A DNA stretch of 64,000 nucleotides from positions 558,001 to 622,000 of the forward strand of contig NZ_JAINUY010000002.1 of NCBI RefSeq assembly GCF_020026915.1. Direction: 5' to 3'. Numbering within the stretch: the first letter of the stretch is position 1; every line of letters begins with the position of its first letter. The notes under the pieces are model-generated. The model saw only the letters and a list, made by a program, of their open reading frames with translations, was not told where the DNA came from and ran no database searches. Made by a program: the position numbers and the translations under genes. Shown one piece after another: positions 53,121 to 61,550 of the stretch. This DNA comes from Flavobacterium potami. GTDB lineage: Bacteria > Bacteroidota > Bacteroidia > Flavobacteriales > Flavobacteriaceae.

Positions 53121-55421
53121 ATGAAAAACAAATTAGTCTTACTTTTTTTAGGATGTGCTGTTTTGGGTTATGCTCAGAAGAAGCCAGCTAAAAATACAGT
53201 GAAAATTAAACCAAAGTCTGAATTTGTGGCGGAGTTAATGTCAAAAATGACTTTAGACGAGAAATTGGGTCAGTTAAACTTGCCTACATCTGGTGATATT
53301 ACCACGGGGCAGGGAAACAGCTCAAATGTGGCAAAAAATATTGCTGAAGGTAAAGTGGGTGGTTTGTTCAACATTAAATCAGTTCAAAAAATCAAAGAAG
53401 TGCAGAAAATTGCGGTTGAACAAAGCCGTTTGAAAATTCCGTTGCTTTTTGGTATGGACGTTATTCACGGTTACGAAACGACATTCCCAATTCCACTAGG
53501 ATTATCTTGTACTTGGGATATGGGCTTAATCGAAAGAAGTGCTCAAATTGCTGCTAAAGAAGCAAGTGCAGACGGAATTAACTGGACATTCTCTCCAATG
53601 GTTGATGTTTCTCGCGATCCAAGATGGGGAAGAGTTTCTGAAGGATCAGGAGAAGATCCGTACTTAGGAAGCCAAATTGCAAAAGCAATGGTAAACGGTT
53701 ACCAACAGCATGATCTTTCTAAAAATAATTCAATTTTAGCTTGTGTAAAACACTTTGCATTATATGGTGCTCCAGAAGGAGGACGTGATTATAATACAGT
53801 TGACATGAGCCACATTAGAATGTTCAACGATTATTTCCCTCCTTACAAAGCAGCTGTTGACGCTGGTGTAGGTTCTGTAATGGCTTCTTTCAACGAAGTG
53901 GACGGAATTCCAGCAACAGGAAACAAATGGTTAATGACAGATGTTTTAAGAAAACAATGGGGTTTCAAAGGATTTGTAGTAACAGATTACACTGGAATTC
54001 CTGAAATGATTCCTCACGGAATGGGAGATCTTCAAGATGTTTCGGCTTTGGCTTTAAACGCTGGTGTTGAAATGGATATGGTTGGAGAAGGTTTCTTAGG
54101 AACTTTGAAAAAATCTTTAGACGAAGGAAAAGTAAAGATAGAGACAATCGACAATGCGGTTAAATTGATTTTAGAAGCAAAATACGATTTAGGATTATTC
54201 CAAGATCCATATAAATACTGTGATGAGAAAAGAGCTAAAACAGAGATTTTTACAACAGACAGCAGAAAAGAAGCTCGTTCAATTGCTGCTCAATCTTTAG
54301 TTTTATTAAAAAACCAAAACCAGCTTTTACCACTTAAAAAATCTGGAACTATTGGTTTAATCGGGCCATTAGCAGATGCTAAAGAAAATATGCCAGGAAC
54401 TTGGAGTGTGGCTACAAGAATGGAAAATGCAGTGTCACTATTAGCAGGAATCAAAGAAGTAGCTGGAAAAAATACAAAAGTTTTATATGCGAAAGGAAGT
54501 AACTTAGATTACGATGAAACTTTTGAAACAAATGCTACAATGTTTGGAAAAACATTACACCGTGATTCTCGTTCAAAAGAAGATTTATTGGCAGAGGCTT
54601 TAAAAGTAGCTGAGCAATCAGATGTTATTGTTGCAGCTTTGGGAGAATCTGCTGAAATGAGCGGAGAATCTAGTAGCCGTACAAACTTGGAAATTCCACA
54701 AGCGCAAAAAGATTTATTAAACGCTTTATTGAAAACAGGAAAACCAGTTGTTGTCGTTTTATTTGACGGACGTCCATTAGTAATTACTGATGAAGAAAAA
54801 ACAGTTCCTGCAATCTTAAATGCTTGGTTTGCTGGTACTGAAGCAGGTTACGCTATTGCTGATGTTTTATTTGGAGATGTAAATCCTTCTGGAAAATTAA
54901 CTTCAACTTTCCCAAGAAGCGTTGGACAATTGCCAATTTATTACGCACACAAAAATACAGGAAGACCACTTTCTAATACAGAAGGAAAATTCGAAAAATT
55001 CAGATCAAATTATATTGACGAAAGAAACGAACCTTTATTTCCATTTGGATTCGGTTTAAGCTACACAACTTTTGATTATTCAAACATTAAAATTTCTTCT
55101 GATAAAATGAATGCTTCTGGAAAATTGAAAGTAACTGTTGATGTAACAAATACTGGAAATTTTGACGGAAAAGAAACGGTTCAATTATACATTAGAGATT
55201 TAGTTGGTTCAGTAACAAGACCAGTTAGAGAATTAAAAGGTTTCCAAAAAATTACACTTAAAAAAGGTGAAAAACAAACAGTAAGTTTTGACATTACTGT
55301 TGAAGATTTAAAATTTTATAACTCTGATTTACAATTCGTAGCAGAGCTTGGACAGTTTGAGATTTTCATTGGAGGAAATTCGAACGCCGATAAGAAAGTT
55401 AGTTTTGAGTTAACTAAATAG
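53121..55421 (+). CDS. bglX: GH3 family beta-glucosidase (BglX-like)
   Basis: The 766-residue protein has a signal peptide (ending LGYAQ), the GH3 TIM-barrel domain with WTFSPMVDVSRDPRWGR and the nucleophile D289 in FVVTDYTG, an alpha/beta sandwich domain (LAALGESAEMSGE type, with GESSSRTNLEIP), and a C-terminal FnIII-like domain (VDVTNTGNFDGKETVQLYIRD). It cleaves glucose from non-reducing ends, and with a GH144 partner it should degrade sophorose-type beta-1,2 oligomers in the periplasm. The beta-linkage preference itself is not visible in the sequence. Confidence 0.9.
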   Translation: MKNKLVLLFLGCAVLGYAQKKPAKNTVKIKPKSEFVAELMSKMTLDEKLGQLNLPTSGDITTGQGNSSNVAKNIAEGKVGGLFNIKSVQKIKEVQKIAVEQSRLKIPLLFGMDVIHGYETTFPIPLGLSCTWDMGLIERSAQIAAKEASADGINWTFSPMVDVSRDPRWGRVSEGSGEDPYLGSQIAKAMVNGYQQHDLSKNNSILACVKHFALYGAPEGGRDYNTVDMSHIRMFNDYFPPYKAAVDAGVGSVMASFNEVDGIPATGNKWLMTDVLRKQWGFKGFVVTDYTGIPEMIPHGMGDLQDVSALALNAGVEMDMVGEGFLGTLKKSLDEGKVKIETIDNAVKLILEAKYDLGLFQDPYKYCDEKRAKTEIFTTDSRKEARSIAAQSLVLLKNQNQLLPLKKSGTIGLIGPLADAKENMPGTWSVATRMENAVSLLAGIKEVAGKNTKVLYAKGSNLDYDETFETNATMFGKTLHRDSRSKEDLLAEALKVAEQSDVIVAALGESAEMSGESSSRTNLEIPQAQKDLLNALLKTGKPVVVVLFDGRPLVITDEEKTVPAILNAWFAGTEAGYAIADVLFGDVNPSGKLTSTFPRSVGQLPIYYAHKNTGRPLSNTEGKFEKFRSNYIDERNEPLFPFGFGLSYTTFDYSNIKISSDKMNASGKLKVTVDVTNTGNFDGKETVQLYIRDLVGSVTRPVRELKGFQKITLKKGEKQTVSFDITVEDLKFYNSDLQFVAELGQFEIFIGGNSNADKKVSFELTK

Positions 55422-55439
55422 TTGGTTTATTGATTAGTG

Positions 55440-55468
55440 AAAAGCCCTTCGTTTGGAGGGCTTTTTTT
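55440..55468 (+). terminator. Intrinsic terminator after GH3
   Basis: AAAGCCCT and AGGGCTTT stems with an adjacent wobble and a T7 tail. It splits the PUL enzyme block, so the phosphodiesterase and GH43-like genes may need readthrough or a promoter of their own. Confidence 0.8.
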
Positions 55469-55511
55469 CTAAATTGAAGAGCCTTTTTTGTAATTTTTTA
55501 ACTACGGTAAT

Positions 55512-56285
55512 ATGAATACTTTAAAATTAATTAGTGCAGTTTGCCTTTTGGCTTTTTCTTATGGGAACGCACAGAGAAACGCAATTGTAGCACATCGCGG
55601 AGCATGGAAAAAGAATAACCTGCCAGAAAATTCAATTGCGTCATTAAGACATGCAATCGACTTAAAGTTGCCAGGTTCAGAATTTGATGTATGGAGAACT
55701 GCTGATGATTCGCTTGTAATCAATCACGATGCACATTACAACAAACTTCTCATTGAAGAAACGAATTACGCAGATTTAATAAAATTTAAGCTTTCGAACG
55801 GAGAAAAGCTTCCAACACTTCATGAATACATTTCTGAAGGGATGCGAAACAACAAGCATACTCTTTTGGTTTGCGAAATAAAACCTTCTGAAATCAGTAA
55901 AGAAAGAGGACAAAAAACTGCTGCAGCAACAGTCGAAACCATTAAAAAATTAAAAGCCGATAAGAATACCTGCTACATCAGTTTTGATTATGATATTTTA
56001 AAAAAAATCAGATCAATTGATCCTAAAACTTCTTTGCAATATTTAGAAGGTAACAAATCTCCAAAAGAAGTAAAAGCAGATAAAATCAATGGAGTTGATT
56101 TCCATTATTCTGTTTTTCAAAAACATCCAGAATGGATAAAAGAGGCAAAGGATAACAAAATTATTTTAAATGCCTGGACAGTAAATGACGCTCAAGTTAT
56201 GGATTGGCTTATCGATCATAAATTCAATTACATTACGACAAACGAACCCGAACTGTTAAAGGAAAGATTACAGGCAAAAAAATAA
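55512..56285 (+). CDS. Secreted glycerophosphodiester phosphodiesterase (GDPD)
   Basis: The 257-residue protein has a signal peptide (ending YGNAQ) and a GDPD TIM barrel: IVAHRGAW (H28, R29), PENS, EFD (E57, D59 metal ligands), NHDAHYNKLL (H72, D73) and CEIKPSE. The catalytic set is complete, so it should hydrolyse glycerophosphodiesters outside the cytoplasm. Located in the PUL right after GH3 and 33 bp before the GH43-like gene, it may release phosphoglycerol groups from a decorated glucan. A plain role in lipid turnover is the alternative. Confidence 0.88.
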   Translation: MNTLKLISAVCLLAFSYGNAQRNAIVAHRGAWKKNNLPENSIASLRHAIDLKLPGSEFDVWRTADDSLVINHDAHYNKLLIEETNYADLIKFKLSNGEKLPTLHEYISEGMRNNKHTLLVCEIKPSEISKERGQKTAAATVETIKKLKADKNTCYISFDYDILKKIRSIDPKTSLQYLEGNKSPKEVKADKINGVDFHYSVFQKHPEWIKEAKDNKIILNAWTVNDAQVMDWLIDHKFNYITTNEPELLKERLQAKK

Positions 56286-56318
56286 ATCTTTCAGGCTTTA
56301 CAAACTTAAAATCTAACC

Positions 56319-58241
56319 ATGATGAAAAAGATATATAAAAAATTAACGCCAATTCTTTTGTTTTCGATTCTTTTCGGAAGCAGTCTTTTGGCTCAAAATT
56401 CTGGTAAAACAGAATGGTTTGATCCTAATAGACCAGCCACAACGTATTGTAATCCGATTAATATTGGTTACAATTACACCACGTTTAATCACAATAGAAT
56501 TCCAGAATCGCGTCGTTCTAGTGCAGATCCTGTAATTATTACCTACAAAGGAGAATACTATTTATTTGCAACCAATCAAGCAGGTTTCTTTTGGAGTAAA
56601 GACATGTCAGACTGGAATTTCGTTTACGGAAGTTTCCAAAGACAGCCGGGTGACGATGATCAATGTGCTCCTGCAGCCTGGGTTGTAAACGATACATTAT
56701 TTTATGTAGGTTCAACTTGGAAAAGAGATCATCCAATCTGGAAAACAGCAGATCCGAAATCTGGAAGATGGACGCGTCATGTAGACAAAGCCATGTTGCC
56801 AACTTGGGATCCAGCAATTTTTCAAGACGATGATAAAAAAGTCTATATGTATTATGGTTCAAGCGGAAAACTGCCACTTGTTGGAGTAGAGGTTGATTAT
56901 AATACTTGGCTTCCTAAAGGAAATCAGGCTGATTATGCAGAATTGTACAAAGCAACTGAGGTAGAAGATATTCAGAAAGTTTACGGACAAGTAAAAGAAG
57001 TGGCTATCTTGGATCCATCTGCTCACGGTTGGGAACGTTTCGGACCAAATAATGATATGGAACCAGCACCTTGGGGAAATTTCATTGAAGGAGCTTGGAT
57101 GACTAAACACAACGGAAAATACTATATGCAATACGGAGCGCCAGCAACCGAATTTAAAGGTTATGCAAACGGAGTTCATGTTGGTGATAATCCATTAGGA
57201 CCATTTACTTACCAAAAACACAATCCAATGTCTTATAAACCAGGCGGATTTGTAATTGGTGCAGGACACGGAAATACGTTTGCAGATAACTACGGAAATT
57301 ACTGGAATACAGGAACCTGTAAAATCTCAATTAAAGACCGTTTTGAGCGTCGTATTGATATGTTTCCAGCTGGATTCGATAAAGATGACGTAATGTATTC
57401 TATTACAGCATATGGAGATTTTCCAATTGTATTGCCAACAAGCGAACGTGATCAGACAAAAGGAGCTTCATCAGGATGGATGTTGCTTTCATACAAAAAG
57501 CCTGTAACAGTTTCTTCTTCTGAAGAATGCATGGAAGTGGAGACGCACAGAATGGATAATGGAGGAAAAAAAGTGTATGAGAAATTCTGCTACGGACCAG
57601 AAAACCTAACAGATGAAAACATTCAAACCTATTGGTCGGCTAAAACTAGCAATCCAGGCGAATGGCTTCAAATGGATTTAGGTAGACAAATGGAAATTAA
57701 TGCGCTTCAAATTAATTATGCAGATCATAAGGCGACACAGTATAATAAAGCGATGGATATTTATTATCAATACAAAATCTATATGTCTGATGATGCTCAA
57801 AACTGGACTTTGGTTGTAGATAAATCTAAAAACGATAAAGATGCGCCTCACGATTATGTTGAACTTACAAAATCGATTAAAGCACGTTATATCAAGATGG
57901 AGAACATTCATAATGCCTCTGGTTTATTTGCTATTTCAGATTTCAGAGTTTTTGGAAATGGATTGACAGCAAAACCAAAAGCAGTGGCTTCTTTTAAAGT
58001 GGACAGAAATAAAACTGATTCTAGAAATGCTATGATTTCATGGAAAAAACAAGCAGATGCAATTGGTTACAACATTTATTACGGAATCACTCCAGACAAA
58101 TTATACAACAGTATTATGGTTTATGGTGACAATTCGTATGATTTTAGAGGGTTGGATAAAGGAACTAAATACTATTTCACTATCGAACCATTTAATGAAA
58201 ATGGTATTGGAACAAAAAATAAGATTATCGAAGTAAAATAA
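56319..58241 (+). CDS. GH43-like glycoside hydrolase with F5/8-type C and FN3 domains
   Basis: The 640-residue protein has a signal peptide (ending LLAQ), a five-bladed GH43-type propeller with candidate catalytic D70 (SSADPV), D164 (TWDPAI) and E257 (FIEGAW), a discoidin (F5/8 type C) sugar-binding domain (about 415-550; EWLQMDLGRQMEINALQINYA in part) and a C-terminal FN3 domain. Start codons at 56319 and 56322 are both possible. GH43 enzymes usually cut arabinose or xylose residues; its substrate in a beta-glucan locus is not obvious. Terminator follows. Confidence 0.82.
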   Translation: MMKKIYKKLTPILLFSILFGSSLLAQNSGKTEWFDPNRPATTYCNPINIGYNYTTFNHNRIPESRRSSADPVIITYKGEYYLFATNQAGFFWSKDMSDWNFVYGSFQRQPGDDDQCAPAAWVVNDTLFYVGSTWKRDHPIWKTADPKSGRWTRHVDKAMLPTWDPAIFQDDDKKVYMYYGSSGKLPLVGVEVDYNTWLPKGNQADYAELYKATEVEDIQKVYGQVKEVAILDPSAHGWERFGPNNDMEPAPWGNFIEGAWMTKHNGKYYMQYGAPATEFKGYANGVHVGDNPLGPFTYQKHNPMSYKPGGFVIGAGHGNTFADNYGNYWNTGTCKISIKDRFERRIDMFPAGFDKDDVMYSITAYGDFPIVLPTSERDQTKGASSGWMLLSYKKPVTVSSSEECMEVETHRMDNGGKKVYEKFCYGPENLTDENIQTYWSAKTSNPGEWLQMDLGRQMEINALQINYADHKATQYNKAMDIYYQYKIYMSDDAQNWTLVVDKSKNDKDAPHDYVELTKSIKARYIKMENIHNASGLFAISDFRVFGNGLTAKPKAVASFKVDRNKTDSRNAMISWKKQADAIGYNIYYGITPDKLYNSIMVYGDNSYDFRGLDKGTKYYFTIEPFNENGIGTKNKIIEVK

Positions 58242-58261
58242 TCTTTATTTATCGAATCTGT

Positions 58262-58309
58262 AAAAGCTCCGATTGCAAATTGAAGAATTTGTAATTGGAG
58301 CTTTTTTTT
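58262..58309 (+). terminator. Intrinsic terminator after GH43-like gene
   Basis: AAAAGCTCCGATTGCAAATT pairs with a mirror arm ending GGAGCTTTT (two G-T wobbles), GAAG loop, T8 tail. It closes the PUL. Confidence 0.85.
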
Positions 58310-58407
58310 GAGAAAAGGTTGAAGAAAAAGCTTTCGAAATGTCTGAAATTTTGTTCCTTTGTGAATATGCTGTGGGCATAATAAACTCCAAAATTACTAT
58401 ACAAACT

Positions 58408-59799
58408 ATGAAAAAAACGATTCTTTTGACTGCTTTAGTCTTAAACGGATTGACATCTTTTGCTCAGTCAAATGATGAAAAAAACATTAAATTATTTTAC
58501 AAAAAAGCATTGACCGAGGCAAAATGTTATTCTTGGCTGGAATATTTATCTAACGACATTGGTGCTCGTTTATCGGGATCGAAAGGAGCAGAATTAGCCG
58601 TAGATTATACCAAAAGACAATTAGAAAGTCTTGGACTTGATAAAGTTTATTTACAGGAAGTTATGGTTCCTCATTGGGTTCGCGGCGAAAAAGAAACCGC
58701 TTATATCCTAGATGGAAAAGTAAAAACTAATGTGCCAATTTGTGCGTTAGGAGGTTCTGTTGCAACACCAAAAACAGGTCTTACCGCAGAAATAATCGAA
58801 GTGCAGGGAATCAAAGAATTGACTGAATTAGGTGCTGATAAAGTAAAAGGTAAAATTGTATTTTACAACAGACCAATGAATCCTGAAAACATTGAAACTT
58901 TTACTTCTTACGGAGCTTGTGTTGACCAAAGATATGCAGGAGCAAAAGAAGCGGCTAAATTAGGAGCTGTTGGAACAATTGTTCGTTCAATGAATTTACG
59001 TTTAGATGACTTTCCTCATACAGGAGCTCAGAGTTATGGCGATTTGCCAAAAGAACAATATATACCAACGGCAGCAATTAGTACAAATGGAGCTGAATTG
59101 TTGAGCAAAACTTTAAAAGTAAATCCGACTTTGAAATTTTACTTCAAACAATCTTGCGAAACTCTTCCAGATGCATTGTCTTATAATGTAATTGGAGAAT
59201 TGACAGGAACTGTAAGTCCAGAAAATATTATGGTTGTTGGCGGACACTTAGATTCTTGGGATTTAGCAGATGGTTCTCACGATGATGGAGCAGGAGTAGT
59301 ACAAAGTATGGAGGTAATTCGTATTTTGAAAAATTTAAACTACAAACCTAAAAATACGATTCGCGTGGTGTTGTTTATGAATGAAGAGAACGGCGGAAAA
59401 GGTGGTGCTAAATACGAAGAAGTTTCAAAAGAGAAGAAAGAGAACCATATTTTTGCAATGGAAAGCGATTCTGGCGGATTTTCTCCAAGAGGATTTTCAA
59501 TTGAGGCGGACGATGCTAACTTGAAAAAAATACAAGGCTATAAAGATCTTTTTGAGCCCTATTTAGTACACAGTTTTACAATTGGTCACGCAGGTTCGGA
59601 TATTAACCATTTGACTTCTCCGGCAATTGTAAAGGCAGGTTTAAAACCAGATTCTCAGCGTTATTTTGATTATCACCACGCAGCAAACGACAAATTTGAT
59701 GCTATCAATAAAAGAGAGCTCGAGCTTGGTGCAGCAACAATGACTACATTAATGTATTTATTAGACCAAAACGGAATCGAAACGAAAAAAGCAAATTAA
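58408..59799 (+). CDS. Secreted M28 family zinc aminopeptidase
   Basis: From ATG 58408 the 463-residue protein has a signal peptide (ending LTSFAQ), a PA domain insert (about 130-240) and an M28 catalytic domain with zinc ligands in GGHLDSWD, GSHDDGAG, MNEENGG, AMESDSGG and a C-terminal HHAANDKFD. All metal ligands are present. M28 enzymes release N-terminal residues or dipeptides outside the cytosol. An upstream start at 58339 adds residues before the signal and is rejected. It is a separate unit after the PUL terminator. Confidence 0.9.
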   Translation: MKKTILLTALVLNGLTSFAQSNDEKNIKLFYKKALTEAKCYSWLEYLSNDIGARLSGSKGAELAVDYTKRQLESLGLDKVYLQEVMVPHWVRGEKETAYILDGKVKTNVPICALGGSVATPKTGLTAEIIEVQGIKELTELGADKVKGKIVFYNRPMNPENIETFTSYGACVDQRYAGAKEAAKLGAVGTIVRSMNLRLDDFPHTGAQSYGDLPKEQYIPTAAISTNGAELLSKTLKVNPTLKFYFKQSCETLPDALSYNVIGELTGTVSPENIMVVGGHLDSWDLADGSHDDGAGVVQSMEVIRILKNLNYKPKNTIRVVLFMNEENGGKGGAKYEEVSKEKKENHIFAMESDSGGFSPRGFSIEADDANLKKIQGYKDLFEPYLVHSFTIGHAGSDINHLTSPAIVKAGLKPDSQRYFDYHHAANDKFDAINKRELELGAATMTTLMYLLDQNGIETKKAN

Positions 59800-59817
59800 G
59801 ATTCAAAATAAAAAACG

Positions 59818-59847
59818 AAAAGCCAGAAGTTTACTTCTGGCTTTTTT
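59818..59847 (+). terminator. Intrinsic terminator after M28 gene
   Basis: AAAGCCAGAAG and CTTCTGGCTTT stem, TTTA-type loop, T6 tail. Confidence 0.8.
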
Positions 59848-59924
59848 GTTTAAATCCCGTTAAAAGACTTGATTTTGTAGCGATGGATTTCAATTCGTCA
59901 AGTAAATGTGAAAAGTGTTTAAGG

Positions 59925-60227
59925 TCAAGATTTCATCACAACCAAATAATAAAAGAAGAGAATCGGGATATTAGAAAGTAAAATTATAATCTTCATTCCG
60001 ATATCTTTTCGCTGTCGAGGTAGGTGAATAAATCGATCGGTTAAATGTACAAACATAATCGCATTTACTATTATTACTGCTAAAGCAAACGGCCAAGCAA
60101 TAACCATAACCATAGAGTTTCCGTTTGAAATGATATAAAGAATAAATAGAATTGTACTAATAATAAATGTTCCAACAGCTAATTCAATAGATTGTTTCTC
60201 TTCGAAAGATTTATGAATTGTTTTCAT
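59925..60227 (-). CDS. Small three-TM membrane protein, function unknown
   Basis: The 100-residue protein has a charged N-terminus, then three TM helices (about 15-34, 38-60, 75-96) with a short basic loop (RFIHLPRQRKD) between the second and third. No named domain was recognised. It starts 4 bp after the stop of the Coq4-like gene, so the two are translated from one mRNA. Confidence 0.65.
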   Translation of the reverse strand: MKTIHKSFEEKQSIELAVGTFIISTILFILYIISNGNSMVMVIAWPFALAVIIVNAIMFVHLTDRFIHLPRQRKDIGMKIIILLSNIPILFFYYLVVMKS

Positions 60228-60231
60228 GATT

Positions 60232-60684
60232 TTAAATATTAAAAGATTGTTGAATAGTTTGAACAGGAAGTAAAAGCATTTTCGAAAAATCTAAATAATG
60301 GAAAGAATGTGCCCTTTTTCCTCTTTTGTATTGTTGAATGAAATAACTCATTCGTTTCGGATAAAAAATAGTTCCACTTAAAATGACCATAAACAAATAC
60401 ATGCTTTTCTTTCCGTTTCCGAGTAAGTAATATTGCATTCCAATTTCTTCATAAACTGAAACTCCAGTATTTGTTAAAACATGAATAATGTCGTGGTCTT
60501 CGAGTTTTTCCTGAATATCAAAATGATTATTATAAAGAAAATTTCCCAATCCCAATCCTAAACTTGCTTCAGGATAATCCATCAATTTAGATTTATCAAT
60601 ATTCCAAGGTTCGTTTTTCTTGAAATATTTCTGATACGGTTTTTTAGAAGATTCATATAATCTTTCAATAAGATAATCTCTCAT
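60232..60684 (-). CDS. Coq4-like domain protein
   Basis: From ATG 60684 the 150-residue protein carries the Coq4 metal motif HDxxHx11E: H64, D65, H68 and E79 in DHDIIHVL...VYEE. Coq4 serves ubiquinone synthesis in mitochondria; flavobacteria use menaquinone, so the role here is unclear. A longer reading from TTG 60717 adds MNYKELLKSIF, but that codon lies inside an exact -7 box, so the ATG is more likely. It forms a two-gene unit with the small membrane protein. Confidence 0.7.
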   Translation of the reverse strand: MRDYLIERLYESSKKPYQKYFKKNEPWNIDKSKLMDYPEASLGLGLGNFLYNNHFDIQEKLEDHDIIHVLTNTGVSVYEEIGMQYYLLGNGKKSMYLFMVILSGTIFYPKRMSYFIQQYKRGKRAHSFHYLDFSKMLLLPVQTIQQSFNI

Positions 60685-60714
60685 AAAAATACTTTTTAAA
60701 AGTTCTTTGTAATT

Positions 60715-60722
60715 CAAAGTTA
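60715..60722 (-). promoter_or_regulatory. -7 promoter box for Coq4-like gene
   Basis: TAACTTTG on the minus strand matches TAnnTTTG exactly, 31 bp before the ATG at 60684. No -33 match found. Confidence 0.45.
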
Positions 60723-60734
60723 AATAATAAATAA

Positions 60735-60766
60735 AAAAGCTAGAAATAATAAGTTAACTAGCTTTT
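60735..60766 (-). terminator. Hairpin after YiiX-like gene
   Basis: AAAAGCTAG pairs with CTAGCTTTT around a 14-nt loop, just after the YiiX-like stop on the minus strand. Confidence 0.65.
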
Positions 60767-60772
60767 AAAATA

Positions 60773-61450
60773 TTAATAAGTGTCTACTACTGTTTTCAAC
60801 AAATTAGAATCCGATAGGTCAGAAGGAGCAACGACCTTTTCATCTAACGGAATATCATTGCCATAACGTTCTTTTAATATTTTTTGAACCCTTGGATCAG
60901 TTAAATTAAAATCTTTCAATTCGCGAAGTTTAGACAATTCAATTCCTGCCGCATTTTTGTAGATTTTCCAGATCAATTCAGAACAATAAATTCGGTTATC
61001 GGTCCATTCAAAATAAGCATCATATTCTTTGCCATCAAATTGCTGACTGTAGTCTTTCATTTTTTGCAGAATTTCTGGTTTTAAAACGCTATCATCTTTC
61101 AATCGTTTCACCACATATTTGCTGTCTCTTCCATGTTTAATCCAATCTTCTAACGGAGTCAGTTTTACAGGCTGAACAGCTTCAAAAACAAACCATTTTC
61201 CGTTAATATCATAAATGATTCCGCAATGAGAAAACTTCGAGTTTGTGGCAATACGAACCGCTTCACACTGTTTCGATTCTGAAGTCTGAAAAATAAGATC
61301 TCCATCCTTGAACTTGCTTACTACGTTTTTTTCTGTTTTAGATTTTCCAGTAAACGGATTATTTGGAAAAACCTTTATGGCAACAAATAAAGCACAGCCA
61401 AAACTTAAAAGGAAAGTAATAATCGGAAATAGATATTTTTTAGATTTCAT
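60773..61450 (-). CDS. YiiX-like NlpC/P60-type papain-fold hydrolase
   Basis: From ATG 61450 the 225-residue protein has an N-terminal TM or signal helix (7-27), then a permuted papain-like domain with H75 in FSHCGIIY and Cys C156 in RIYCSELIW, the YiiX pattern, with DYDAYF-type Tyr before it (KEYDAYFEW). It should act outside the cytosol as an amidase on peptide or acyl-like bonds; the exact substrate is unknown. The longer frame from 61510 is not needed. An intrinsic hairpin lies on each side. Confidence 0.85.
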   Translation of the reverse strand: MKSKKYLFPIITFLLSFGCALFVAIKVFPNNPFTGKSKTEKNVVSKFKDGDLIFQTSESKQCEAVRIATNSKFSHCGIIYDINGKWFVFEAVQPVKLTPLEDWIKHGRDSKYVVKRLKDDSVLKPEILQKMKDYSQQFDGKEYDAYFEWTDNRIYCSELIWKIYKNAAGIELSKLRELKDFNLTDPRVQKILKERYGNDIPLDEKVVAPSDLSDSNLLKTVVDTY

Positions 61451-61496
61451 AAAGTTAAAATTTAAAGTACTTTGAAGTACAAAGTAAATAATAAAA

Positions 61497-61529
61497 AAAA
61501 TAGCTGCCAAATAAAATGACAGCTATTTT
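61497..61529 (-). terminator. Intrinsic terminator after outer-membrane protein gene
   Basis: AAAATAGCTG and CAGCTATTTT arms with a T-rich tail on the minus strand, after the stop at 61551. Confidence 0.75.
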
Positions 61530-61550
61530 CTAAATATATTTTACGAAATA

